Assembly (NCBI GenBank): GCA_011799875.1
Contig: CM022302.1
Location: 525,526,228 to 525,590,227 of the forward strand
DNA length: 64,000 nucleotides
Direction: 5' to 3'
From: Thinopyrum elongatum
Taxonomy: Eukaryota > Streptophyta > Magnoliopsida > Poales > Poaceae
The position numbers and the translations under genes were made by a program. The notes under the pieces are model-generated. The model was not told where the DNA came from, did not search any database, and saw only the letters and a list, made by a program, of their open reading frames with translations. This document shows, piece after piece, positions 22,848-33,814 of this stretch (positions are counted from its first letter, which is position 1; every line of letters begins with the position of its first letter).

Positions 22848-23810
22848 AGGTCTATGCGTAGATGATATGCACGAGTAGAACACAAAGAGTTGTGGGCGGT
22901 GATAGTCATACTGCTTACCACCAATGTCTTATTTTGATTTGGCGGTATTGTGGGATGAAGCGGCCCGGACCAACCTTACATGTCCACGCACATGAGACTG
23001 GTTCCACCGAAAGACATGCAACTAGTTTTGCATAAAGGTGGATGGCGGGTGTCTGTTTCTCCTACTTTAGTTGAATCTAATTTGACTACGGCCGGTCCTT
23101 GAAGAAGGTTAAAACAGCAAACTTGATGAATCACCGTTGTGGTTTTTGCCGTAGGTAAGAATGGTTCTTGCTACAAGCCCGTAGTAGCCACGTAAAACTT
23201 GCAACAACAAAGTAGAGGACGTCTAACTTGTTTTTGTAGGGCATGTTGTGATGTGATATGGTCAAGATATGATGTGATATATGTTGATGTATGAGATGAT
23301 CGTGTTTTGTAATATCGACAACCGGCAGGAGCCTTAGGTTGTCTCTTTATTGTATGAAGTGCAAGCGCCGTGTAATTGCTTTACTTTATCACTATGCGTT
23401 AGCGATAGTTGTAGAAGCAATAGTGGGCGAGACGACCCCGACGCAACGATGGAGATCAAGGTGTCGAGCCAGTGACGATGGAGATCATGACGATGCTTTG
23501 GAGATGGAGATCAAAAGCACAAGATGATGATGGCCATATCATGTCACATATTTTGATTGCATGTGATGTTTATCCTTTATGCATCTTATTTTGCCTAGAA
23601 CGGCGGTAGCATTATAAGATGATCCCTTCACTAAATTTCAAGATAAAAGTGTTCTCCCGAGTATGCACCGTTGCCAAAGTTTGTCGTTTCGAAGCACCAT
23701 GTGATGATCGGGTGTGATAGACTCTACATTCACATACAACGGGTGTAAGACAGTTTTGCACATGCAGAATACTTGGGTTAAACTTGACAAGCCTAGCATG
23801 TACATACATG
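22848..23810 (+). other. Leader region of the Angela-like element, first part
   Basis: This is the untranslated leader between the primer site and gag, typical of BARE-1/Angela elements. It is broken by the solo LTR after 'gtctc' (23811-23815) and resumes at 28151-28398. No gene is present. Confidence 0.75.
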
Positions 23811-23815
23811 GTCTC

Positions 23816-26800
23816 TGTCGGGGCCGGATTTCAGGGACACAAAAATCCCAGATATTAACCCCTCGTGTCATCACCAGCCCAGGATTACCGTTACTGGTGG
23901 ACACGTCCTTGTTACAGATTACCAAGCAATTACAAGAATTGGATACAAGACCATAAAGGTCTAATGATACAACAGTGATTCTGGTGATGGATGACGGAAA
24001 TGACTCGTGGTTCCCCAACGTCGATGGGGCTCCATTCCCACAGGAACAGCTGACCCGGATAACTCCTATCCCGCATGGCTGCTATCCTAGGCTCCGCATG
24101 GACGTCACTGCGGTACTCCTCGCTGAAATCCTGACCTGGCCAAGTAAATAGCCAGGGACAAGCCTGTGAGTACGTTTGAATGTACTCGCAAACATTATGA
24201 ACACAAGATATACCGAATGCATATGCTCATGTTGGATTAAATGCTATGCTCATGCTGACTAAAAATTTAAAACATGGCATGGCAACAGTGATATGGTGCA
24301 AAAAGAGACATAATATAACTTGTTAGTCATAAAACAAGGCAAGGTAAGAGAAATGCCAATCGGGTGTCCACAAGAGTAGTGGCGTGACAGACCGCCTGAG
24401 AACTCGAGGGACGCCACGGAGAGGTCTTGAAAAGAAATGCCAGTCGGGTGTCAAAAAGTGACGCCACGATCGGTCTTGAAAAGAAATGCCAATCAGGTAT
24501 CCACAAGAGTAGTGGCGTGATAGACCGCCTGAGAACTCGAGGGACGCCACGAAGAGGTCTTGAAAAGAAATGCCAATCGGGTGTCCACAAGAGTAGTGGC
24601 GTGATAGACCGCCTGAGAACTCGAGGGACGCCACGGAGAGGTCTTGAAAAGAAATGCCAATCAGGTGTCCACAAGATTAGTGGCATGATAGACCGTCTAA
24701 GAACTCGAGGGACGCCACGGAGAGGTCTTGAAAATAAAACCGAATGCCCGGGGTAGTCTAGCCAGCCCCTGAGACACCCAGGAAAATAAAATAAGAGAAA
24801 CGGGTTAGTCCACAATAATATTAATATGCATAGCAAAAATATTCATGGTAGCATCAGGGTGACAATAATTATCCTACAAAATAATTCAGGCTCAATTTAA
24901 TTATTTTCCTCCAAAGACCGACACTAAGACCGACACTTGACCAACCCAGACTGTAGTACGGCTATTCGAATAGGTTTAAACTCTGCAGAGGGTGTACTCT
25001 TTACCCACAAGTAAAGGATTTCTTTAGTCAGTACCGTGACACTGACTAATTCCCATTATGGTCTTTGGGTTGAAAACACACCTGACCAACACACACCAGA
25101 TTAACCGTCCGGATGCCAGGAATCACCCAAAGCATCGTTTCAGAAAAACTCTAAGTCGGGGAGACAATAATCTCGAGTAGCATGGGATCACTATTAATAC
25201 GCGCGGATTCCAAGGGGTGCCCCCCTCTCGGCTACAACCGGTAACACCCATGCCCCCTGACCCGATGACAGGATTTAGTCCACCATCGTGGAAACCCTCA
25301 TCGTAGCCCTCTATGTGGCGTGTGCACGGAAAGGGGTTAAACAACTTACTAAACCATACCCCACCTGTGGCAGGGACAAGTGGCAGCACGAATCAAGTAT
25401 GGGGGTTACCGGAACAAGACTCGATCTACGGTCGACTCAGGAGGCTCAAATATTTCCTGCAGTGGTTAGACAACAAAGTATTCTCTCAACAGCAGTAACA
25501 AACAGGGCCACAACCCTTGCATGCTCCAACATATGCATAATCAACAAGGTATGATCACGTTCCAACGTGATCACCCTTCTGCCGGTAATGGTATTTTACT
25601 ATGCCTGCTCCTGCAAGTTAATCATAACGAGCACACGATGCACGGTACGATGAAATATGCCAACTCTACATGCATGCAAATTTTATTTGAATTCAACATA
25701 TGCATGACTCATATATTCTTGCAAACATTTAACCATGCAATCACCATATAAAGTGTTCAAGATGCTTGCCTTGAGCATGCAGAAATATTGGGTGCACTCC
25801 AAAAGTTTGAGAATTTTATCTTCCCTCCATTTCCTATTTTCAAAAACATTTAAATTACCCCATAGAGCTAAAACAGTGTTAAAAAATTGTCTGGAAATTT
25901 TTGAAATAAATACTAAAATAAACTAGATGAAAATTAAGGAATAACAGAAAAAGAATCAATTTATTTGGAGTTAAGATGATTTACTTAGGGAGTTTCTAAG
26001 TTGAAATAATTAAAGAAATGGACTATTTAAAATGTCCAGTGGAAATAGAGTTTAGGAAAAATGTTCACCTAGGCTGGAATAAAAGAGCATGATTTTAGAA
26101 ATCTACAGAAATTTGAATCATCAAATTTGGGTTTGAAAAGGCCACTATAGAATTATTTGAAAACTGCAGAAAAGGAAAAAGGGGAAAGAGTAGAGGTACG
26201 CCCTGAGCGCGTTTTAGACGGATGGCGTCACTGGCTGGACCCAGCTCCTAGCCCGCGGGGAGACGGCGGCGTCGAAGGCGTACTCCCTGGAGTACGTTTC
26301 CCTCGCAGGAAAATGCTCCCGCAGAGATGCGCTTTTGGAGAGGAGGGGTGACTCACCGACAGGTGGGACCCACATGTCGGGTTCGTCCTCTCCCTCGTGC
26401 GCGCGCCTGGACAGGGAGAGAGGCGAGCTCCGGCGATGCTTGCCGATGGCAGGGGCCACCATTCGCGAAGCTGGTGGTACTGGCGTGCTCCTGAGGACGA
26501 GCCGCACCCGTTAGAGGGGGAGCGAGTCGCCGGAGAGCTCGAGGTTGAGCAGAGCTTTAACCATGGCGGAGGAGAGCTACGGTGAGATTTGCTGAGCTCA
26601 ACTCGGCCTCGGGAAGGTGGAATTGGAGCGTGGGAAGGATACGTGGTGGTTCAAGGTGGCTGTGGGTGATGAGAGGGAAGGAGAGGGAGCTTGGTGGCAC
26701 CGGAACTGGCGGGTCAGTGGTGGCGGCAGAAGCGGCCAGAGTCGGGAGAGATGGCTCCTTCGGTCGTTCTGCTGCCCATGGGGCTCATCGAGGGGGTGAA

Positions 26801-28145
26801 GGAGATGTGGTGGTGGTAGAGGGAGGGTCGGGTGGCCTTTTTATAGCAGGAAGGAGGCGGTTCCGAGGCTTCCAGGGCACGGCACGGCAGCGGTGCCATT
26901 ATTGCGCCGGCGAGGTGGTTATGGGCGGTGGCGAGGCCGGTGAGGGCGGTGGAGTGGTCAGCGGGGTCGGTGCAGTCGGTGGCCGCCCACAGATGAGCTC
27001 GGGTGGTTAGCAATTAAGAGGGCAGAGACGTGGCGAAATGGCCGTCGTCGGGCGGTGGTTTCGACGGCGGTGGTTGGCGGTGGCCGGCGCTAGCGGCCAA
27101 ATCCCGGTGTCGGCGAGGGCGGTGGCTTGCCCGTGAAGACACCTGAGGAAGCTGGCATGCGAGAGCAGCAGCTGGGAGGCCACACGAGGCGATGCCAATG
27201 CCTGCCAAATGAGCATTCTGGCCATGCTCTCTACATGCACGTTTGGTGCTCGACGAAATGCCACAGGTATCTACAGGGACCCAAACGAGCCAAGACTTAA
27301 CAGGATGATATTTCATGGAATGGGAGGAGTGATAGACATGCTGGTTTGGTCAGTTGATCAAGTTCCCAGTGTGGTCCAAAGGGATGCCAAGTTTCTGCCA
27401 TGCCCACAATGTGCTTGACATAATGCCAGAGCTATCTAGATGATTTTGTTGGATGTGAAACTTGGCAGGGTGATGTCTCCTTGGATGATAGAAATGTTGG
27501 TGGAGTTGGTTTGGCAAAAACAAATACTTGCTAGTGCAAGTTTTGAAGAATTTCAGTTCTGGACAGAAACTACAAGGGTACATTTGGTGGCCTTACACAA
27601 TTCACATAGGGCTGAGCTTCTGGAGTTAAAGGTTTAGTTGGAAGGACTGTAAGTGGGAAAAATTTCAGAATTTTTGGAGCAAAGAAAATAGAGGTTGTAG
27701 TTGTAACCTAGAAAATGGACAGAATTGGAAAGAGGTTGTTTCACTCAAAATTTTCAAAAGACAAGGTTGGGTTTTTGCATAAAAGTGATATATAGGCTTC
27801 ACATGACCCCTCATAATTTTTGTGGAAATTTTGAAAGAATTATTTGAAAAGGTTGTAGTGCAACAGAGGCAATTCAAAGTTGAAAATGCTATTAAAAGGA
27901 TTGTTATGGACAAAATTTTATTATGAAAATAATTCCTACTATTATTAAAATATAAATGAAATGTTTTGAAAAAACTACTAGAGCCCATAATATTATTTCC
28001 AAAAATTTCTATATGGAGAGAAGAATTTTGGAAAACAGAAGCAGGAAATACTCTGAAAATAATAAAGGACTTATTATAAATCAAAATTTTATTTCTTGCA
28101 AAATTTTACTTAAAAAGATTGTGGATAAATTTTTGGGGTGTTACT
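23816..28145 (-). mobile_element. Solo LTR of a long-LTR retrotransposon, minus orientation
   Basis: This 4,330-bp insert is flanked by a perfect 5-bp duplication GTCTC (23811-23815 and 28146-28150). Read on the minus strand it runs from AGTAACACCCC to GGCCCCGACA, close to the usual TG...CA form with one changed first base. No direct repeat of one end occurs near the other, and no gag or pol is present, so it is a solo LTR rather than a full element. A minus-strand TATA box (CTATAAAAAGG at 26836-26846) fits the orientation. Open frames in its GC-rich part (26150-27320) lack known domains. Confidence 0.8.
24351..24735. repeat. 84-bp tandem repeat in the solo LTR
   Basis: Units start at 'aaatgcc' at 24351, 24435, 24484, 24568 and 24652; the spacing is 84, 49, 84 and 84 bp, so the second copy is shortened. 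Each carries 'ccacaagagtagtggcgtga' and 'gaactcgagggacgccacg'. Because 84 is a multiple of three, long repetitive open frames appear on both strands. These are artefacts of the repeat. Confidence 0.85.
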
Positions 28146-28398
28146 GTCTCGGAACACTTGAGACCGAAAGGTCGAACGTGAGTCATATAGTAGATATGAT
28201 CAACATAGAGATGTTCACCATTGATGACTACCCCATCTCACGTGATGATCGGACATGGGTTAGTTGATTTGGATCACGTATCACTTAGATAACTTGAGGG
28301 ATGTTTATTTAAGTGGGAGTTCATTAGTAATTTGATTAATTGAACTTAATTTATCATGAACTTAGTCTTATAGTTTTACATATCTATGTTGTAGATCA

Positions 28399-30279
28399 AT
28401 GGCCCGAGCTGCCGTTCCCCTGAATTTTAATGTGTTCCTAGAGAAAGCTAAGTTGAAACATGATGGTAGCAACTACATGAACTGGGTCCGTAACTTGAGG
28501 ATTGTCCTCATTGCTGCACAGAAGAATTATGTCCTTGATGCACCGCTGGGTGACATGCCTGCTGCAGGAGCTGAAGCGGATGTTATGAACGTCTGGCAAG
28601 CTCGATCTGATGACTACTCGATAGTTCAGTGTGCCATGCTTTACGGCTTAGAACCGGGACTTCAAAGACGTTTTGAACGTGATGGAGCATATGAGATGTT
28701 CCAAGAGTTGAAGTTAATATTCCAAGTAAATGCCCGGGTAGAGAGATATGAAGTCTCCAACAAGTTCTATAGCTGCAAGATGGAGGAGAACAGTTCTGTC
28801 AGTGAACACATACTCAAAATGTCTGGGTATCATAACCACTTGACTCAGCTGGGAGTTGATCTTCCAGTTGATAGTGTTATTGACAGAGTTCTTCAATCAC
28901 TGCCACCAAGCTACAAAGGCTTCGTGATAAACTATAATATGCAAGGGATGAATAAAACGATTCCTGAGCTCTTCGCAATGCTTAAGGCCACGGAGGTAGA
29001 AATCAAGAAGGAGCATCAAGTGTTGATGGTTAACAAGACCACTAGTTTCAAGAAAAAGGGCAAGGGAAAGAAAGGGAACTTCAAGAAGAATGGCAAGCAA
29101 GTTGCCACTCCCGGGAAGAAGCCCAAAGCTGGACCCAAGCCTGAAACTCAGTGCTTCTACTACAAAGGGAATGGTCACTGGAAGCGGAACTGCCCCAAAT
29201 ACTTGGCGGATAAGAAGGATGGCAAAGTGAACAAAGATATATTTGATATACATGTTTTTGATGTGTGCCTTACTAATGCTCGTAGCAATGCCTGGGTATT
29301 TGATATTGGTTTGGTTGCTCATATTTGTAACTTGGAACAGGAGCTGCAGAATAAACGAAGATTGGCTAAGGACGAGGTGACGATGCGCGTCGGAAATGGT
29401 TCCAAGGTCGATGTGATCGCCGTTGGCACGCTGCCTCTACATCTACCTTCAGGATTAGTTTTAGACCTCAATAATTGTTATTTGGTGCCCGCGTTGAGCA
29501 TGAACGTTATATCTGGATCTTGTTTATTGCGAGACGATTATTCATTTAAATCAGAGAATAATGGTTGTTCTATTTATATGAGTAATATCTTTTATGGTCG
29601 TGCACCCTTGATAAGTGGTCTATTCTTGTTGAATCTCGATCGTAGTGATACACATATTCATAATATTGATGCCAAAAGATGCAAAGTTGATAATGATAGT
29701 GCAACATACTTGTGGCACTGCCGTTTAGGTCATATTGGTGTAAAGTGCATGAAGAAACTCCATGCAGATGGACTTTTTGAATCACTTGATTATGAATCAT
29801 TTGATACTTGTGAACCATGCCACGTGGGCAAGATGACAAAAACTCCGTTCTCCGGAACAATGGAGCAAGCTAATGACTTATTGGAAATAATACATACCAA
29901 TGTATGCGGTCTGATGAGTGTTGAGGCACGCGGCGGGTATCGTTATTTTCTGACCTTCACATATGATTTGAGTAGGTATGGGTATATCTACTTGATGAAA
30001 CACAAGTCTGAAACATTTGAAAAGTTCAAAGAATTTCAGAGTGAAGTGGAGAATCATCGTAACAAGAAAATAAAGTTTCTACGATCTGATTGCGGAGGCG
30101 AATATTTGAGTTACGAGTTTGGCCTTCATTTAAAACAATGTGGAATTGTTTCACAACTCACGCCACCTGGAACACCACAGCGTAATGGTGTATCCGAACG
30201 TCATAACCGTACTTTATTTATGTCAAAAGGCTTCAGCCTGATAAGCTCAAAGCCAAATCGGAGAAGTGCGTCTTCATAG
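28399..30279 (+). pseudogene. gag-pol: Angela/BARE-1-like gag-pol, inactive
   Basis: This 626-codon frame begins with Copia gag (residues 1-250). The zinc knuckle at 252-265 has Tyr255 instead of the second Cys. The protease motif reads D302-I-G where the family has D-T/S-G. The pre-integrase HHCC zinc site (H440, H445, C471, C474) is intact. In the integrase, the first catalytic Asp is Asn501, while D564 and E600 remain. After residue 605 the frame jumps: codons of about 65 residues expected in this family are missing and the reading frame shifts, ending at 30279. Several independent catalytic losses show that the copy is dead. It would otherwise encode the particle and enzymes for copy-and-paste movement. 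Confidence 0.9.
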
Positions 30280-31212
30280 GATACCCTAAGGAAACAATTG
30301 GGTACACCTTCTACCACAGATCCGAAGGCAAGATCTTTGTTGCTAAGAATGGGTCCTTTGTAGAGAAGGAGTTTCTCTCGAAAGAAGTGAGTGGGAGGAA
30401 AGTAGAACATGATGAGGTAATTGTACCTTCTCTCGAATTGGAGAGTAGCACGTCATAGAAAATTGTTTCAGTGATGCCTACACCAACTAGAGAGGAAGCA
30501 AATAATTATGATCATGAAACTTCAGATCAAGTTACTACAGAACCTCGTAGGTCGAACAGAGCATGATCCGCACCAGAGTGGTACGGTAATCCTGTCCTGG
30601 AAGTCATGTTACTAGACCAAGGCAAACCTACAAACTATGAAGAAGCTATGATGAGCCTAGATTCTGACAGATGGCTTGAGGCCATGAAATCTGAGATAGG
30701 ATCCATGTATGAGAACAAAGTGTGGACTTTGGTGGACTTGCCCGATGATCGACAAGCCATAGAAAATAAATGGATCTTCAAGAAGAAGACTGATGCTGAT
30801 AGTAATGTTACTGTCTACAAAGCTCGACCTGTCGTGAAAGGTTTTCGACAAGTTCAAGGAGTTGACTACGATGAGACTTTCTCACCCGTAGCGATGCTTA
30901 AGTCTGTCCGAATTATGTTAGCAATTGCCGCATTTTATGGTTATGAAATCTGGCAAATGGACGTCAAAACTGCATTCCTTAATGGATATCTTAAAGAAGA
31001 GTTGTATATGATGCAACCAGAAGGTTTTGTCGATCCTAAAGGTGCTAACAAAGTATGCAAGCTCCAGCGATCCATCTATGGACTGGTGCAAGCATCTCAG
31101 AGTTCGAATATACACTTTGATGAGGTGATCAAAGCATATGGTTTTATACAGACTTTTGGAGAAGCCTGTATTTACAAGAAAGTGAGTGGGAGCTCTGTAG
31201 CATTTCTAATAT
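30280..31212 (+). pseudogene. Angela-like integrase tail and reverse transcriptase N-terminal half
   Basis: From 30216 a shifted frame continues the polyprotein (KSEKCVFIGYPKE, then LSKEVSGRKVE) to a stop near 30459. Reverse transcriptase resumes in frame at 30606 (W-x-E-AMKSEIGSMYEN, KWIFKKKTDAD, QMDVKTAFLNG, RSIYGL). It is cut at about 31212, just before the position of the YVDD active site. The last codons of the open frame to 31247 are Athila LTR stub and flank, not retrotransposon protein. Confidence 0.85.
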
Positions 31213-31235
31213 TATACTTGTGGGTTATCAGAAAC

Positions 31236-31850
31236 CCTAAAGCATAATTTAATCTACAAAATGTCTAGAAGCAAACCCTAACCCTACCTAATTAGAGCCA
31301 ATCTATAATGTATCTAGAGCAACAGCGGATGGGAGGGGAGATAGTATACCGTGGGTGGCTCCGATGGTGGAGAGAAGTACGAAGGGACGGCGGTTCTGAC
31401 GATTGTGGCGGCAGACGGCGTGGAAGGCAGATCCGGTTGCGGACGGCGTGGAAGGAGCCTCCGGCGGATAGGAGGGATGACGAAGGGATACGGGCGCACA
31501 CAAAAGGGGGGAGAGAAACTCACGAGACTACTGAAAATGGATTAGTCTGGGTCAGGCGGGCGTGGGGGTAAGTTTGCGGAGTGAGAAGTGGCGGGCGGGC
31601 ACGCAGGCCAGCCACTGCACACTTTGTCATATTTTGGAATTTTTGGCGTGGCATGCCGAAACGTAGTTGTGGCGAGCATGTTTCCACACACACGCCACTG
31701 GTTTATGTAGTGCCCGCCACTGCTCTTCCAATCCCGTGGGCTAATTTGCAAGATTTTACCTGTGACGGGTATTAGTTGACGCCCGTCACTGGAATGGATG
31801 TAGCTATGGGGGGTTTGTTTTCCTAACCGCCACTGCTACTTTCTCAAATT
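31236..31850. mobile_element. Right-hand remnant of the CACTA-like element
   Basis: GC-rich 31310-31560 is followed by subterminal motifs ('cccgccactg', 'gacgcccgtcactgg', 'aaccgccactgc') that are inverted relative to those at 15640-15860. Overlapping open frames on both strands lack known domains. The terminal inverted repeat is not complete. Confidence 0.6.
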
Positions 31851-31867
31851 CGATTTATTTCTCACAT

Positions 31868-32358
31868 GCCCCCACCCGACCGACCCTCTAACTGGCATGT
31901 CGGTAGCATCCCAAGGTTAGGCAAAGATCACAAAATACGCCTATTACACCAGAAAGTCAAGCAGTCTATGGGCGGCACGCGTAGTAGACCTTCTTTTTAT
32001 GAATACCTTTTGCTCGTGATGACAACTTGAGCATCTCTGATTGGCGCAAAGACCAACTCCTCTGGCAGTACCAACTCCTATGGCAACTTCTCTGGCAATA
32101 TGGCGCAATCCTAGACTTACTTCACCCTCTCCTTCGTTTGCATTCAAACCGTATCGGGAACCATCCTAGTTAAGTGATCGTTGCTCATGTCCTTCTTTAG
32201 CCGGCCAAGGCAACCCAATAGTCGGGTCAATAGAGAGGCCGGTCACACCCCCTCCCTATGGTACATGGCTTGAAACATCGGAACTAGGACTCCTATTCAC
32301 AACAACCAAGGCGACTCGGAACCATCCACCTGGCAATCACAAAGTCCAAATATCGGGC
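31868..32358. repeat. Segmental duplication, copy B block 1
   Basis: This is the direct counterpart of 178-655 (same order and strand). It ends where a CACTA element is inserted, and it begins a few bases after the right remnant of the first CACTA element. No gene is present. Confidence 0.75.
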
Positions 32359-32879
32359 TGACACTACAAAAAAAAAGACACATCTATGACATTATGGCCC
32401 GAACAAAAAAAAATTCTGTCATGGTTATGACACTTCTATGACGATAATTGTGACAAAAACATGTATCATCATAGATGTGGTGGGCTCCTACTTCTATGAC
32501 AGAAAATGGGTTTTTCGTCCTCGGCGGGCTGGGGAGGTACCTGCATGACATTCTTTGGGCCGTCCATGACATAAAAAATCCTGGTAGAAGTGAGGGCGAG
32601 GAAATTTTCACGGAGTTCCCGGTTACGGTGAGTGGCCAGGGCCGAGCGATGCATTGTGGTTTGTGTGTTTCTCTCTCTGTGTCGCTATAACTGAACCCGA
32701 GCAAGAGGTGTTCGCTTACTGAACCCGAGCGATCACACTGCTATGTACTGAAGCCGATCGATCCCTTCGCTGCTAACTAAACCAGATCGACTCCTTCGCT
32801 ACTAACTGAACCCGATCGATCGCTGCTGCTACTTACTGAAGCCGATCGAACCCCCGTGTGAGACGTAGCTAGCCGGTTG

Positions 32880-33700
32880 GGGGTTGCCTCGGGATGAACA
32901 ATGTCCGTTGATGTCACGTGCGCGATATGTAGAACGAGTCGAGACATGGTGAGTTGACCTAGCCGGTTGGCTAGCTGTGGATGAATAGCTCCCGATGGGG
33001 GTTGTATGAACAGGACCCCGGCCGTGTGTAGGTGATTGCCGCTGGATGAACAGGACACCGAGGAGGCCACCACACACCCCAGCTGGTTGGGGGTGGATGA
33101 ACAGGACCCCAGTGGACACTGGATGAACAGTAGCCGGTGGAGGCTGGATAAACAGTAGCCCGTGGATGAACAATAGCTGGAGGAAGTCGATGGTGGATGA
33201 ACAGTAGTAGGTGGAGGCTGGAGGAAGTCGACGGTGGATGAACAGTTGCCCGTGGAGGCAGTAGACGGTGGATGAACAGTAGCCTGTGGAGTCCCGTTTT
33301 GTGGTACGCCGCACCACTCCTGATGAACAGGACCCCGTTTCAACTGTAGGCGCTCGAACAGAAGTCTGTTTCCTCCGTTTTGCGGTACGCCACACCCCTC
33401 CCGGTCAACAGGACCCGTTTCAACCGTAGGCATTTGGCGAGAAGTCTGTTTCCTTCATTTTACGGTACGCCAGACCCTTCCCAATGAACAGGACCCTGTT
33501 TCGACCGTACACGGTCGAACAGAAGGCCGTCTCCTTTGTTCTACGGTACGCCGGACCTCGTTTTGGCTGTTCCATCCAAGCCGGTTGGCTCGCGATGAAC
33601 AGGACGTATTCCGACCCAATCGGTTGCCTCCCGTTGAACACGACGCGGTTTCCTCCATTCCGGCCCAGCCGGTTGGCTTCCGATAAACAGGATGTCGTCG
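32880..33700. repeat. Left-arm subterminal repeats of the CACTA element
   Basis: At least 15 copies of 'gatgaacag' or close variants occur, for example near 32893, 33043, 33090, 33121, 33195, 33270, 33320 and 33593. At 33316-33560 they form a larger unit of 82-84 bp with 'cgaacagaagtctgtttcc' and 'cggtacgcc'. Such subterminal motifs are where CACTA transposition proteins usually bind; that role is inferred here. Confidence 0.75.
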
Positions 33701-33814
33701 TTGTACACATTCGAGACCCCACCCATATATATGTGCGTAGCCGTATTTACTTTCTTGCAGCATGGCTACACGTACATGTTTCTTCAACGGGGATATTCTT
33801 GCTTCAGCCGCCCA

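Larger units (their letters stand above)
21084..31213 (+). mobile_element. Angela/BARE-1-like Copia retrotransposon, 3' deleted
   Basis: It is inserted in the Athila gag after 'gtcct' (21079-21083), the 5' copy of its target site. The order is a full 5' LTR, a primer site, a long leader interrupted by a solo LTR, then a gag-pol frame ending in the first half of reverse transcriptase. The 3' half of pol, the 3' LTR and the second target-site copy are deleted. The breakpoint shares TATA (31213-31216) with the Athila LTR end. The family is recognised from the LTR start and from the gag-pol protein. Confidence 0.85.
17921..31230 (+). mobile_element. Athila-lineage Gypsy retrotransposon (Sabrina/WHAM-like), gutted
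   Basis: The element is bounded by the 5-bp duplication GAAAC at 17916-17920 and 31231-31235. It consists of a 5' LTR, a primer-binding site matching tRNA-Asp, a gag ORF cut by an Angela insertion, and an 18-bp stub of the 3' LTR (31213-31230) identical to the end of the 5' LTR (19308-19325). Protease, reverse transcriptase and integrase of this element are absent: they and most of the 3' LTR went in a deletion that also removed the end of Angela. The lineage call rests on the gag and on the Asp primer site. Confidence 0.85.
15617..31850. mobile_element. CACTA-like transposon (host of the first nest)
   Basis: The left end begins CACTACTGCAGGAATGAC. It is followed by subterminal motifs on the theme 'gcccgccactg' and 'agtgacgggcg' up to about 15860. 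Inverted versions occur at 31560-31842, including a close inverted match between 15767-15795 and 31764-31792. The first ten or so bases of the right terminus do not match, and no TAGTG end is present, so the right end is eroded or was cut at the duplication joint. Between the ends lie a B3-domain gene (16138-17247) and the nested Athila/Angela/solo-LTR block. No transposase is recognisable, so it is non-autonomous as seen. Confidence 0.6.

Noticed and set aside
24327..24836. 169-codon periodic frame and its plus-strand partner as a repeat protein or CRISPR-like array
   Set aside because: The periodicity is an 84-bp minisatellite in a solo LTR, the units are nearly identical with no unique spacers, and both strands are open only because 84 is a multiple of three.
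26150..27320. Overlapping long frames in a GC-rich block (for example 26582-27010 plus)
   Set aside because: Frames are open on both strands through base composition, no domain is recognisable, and the block lies inside a solo LTR with a minus-strand TATA box.
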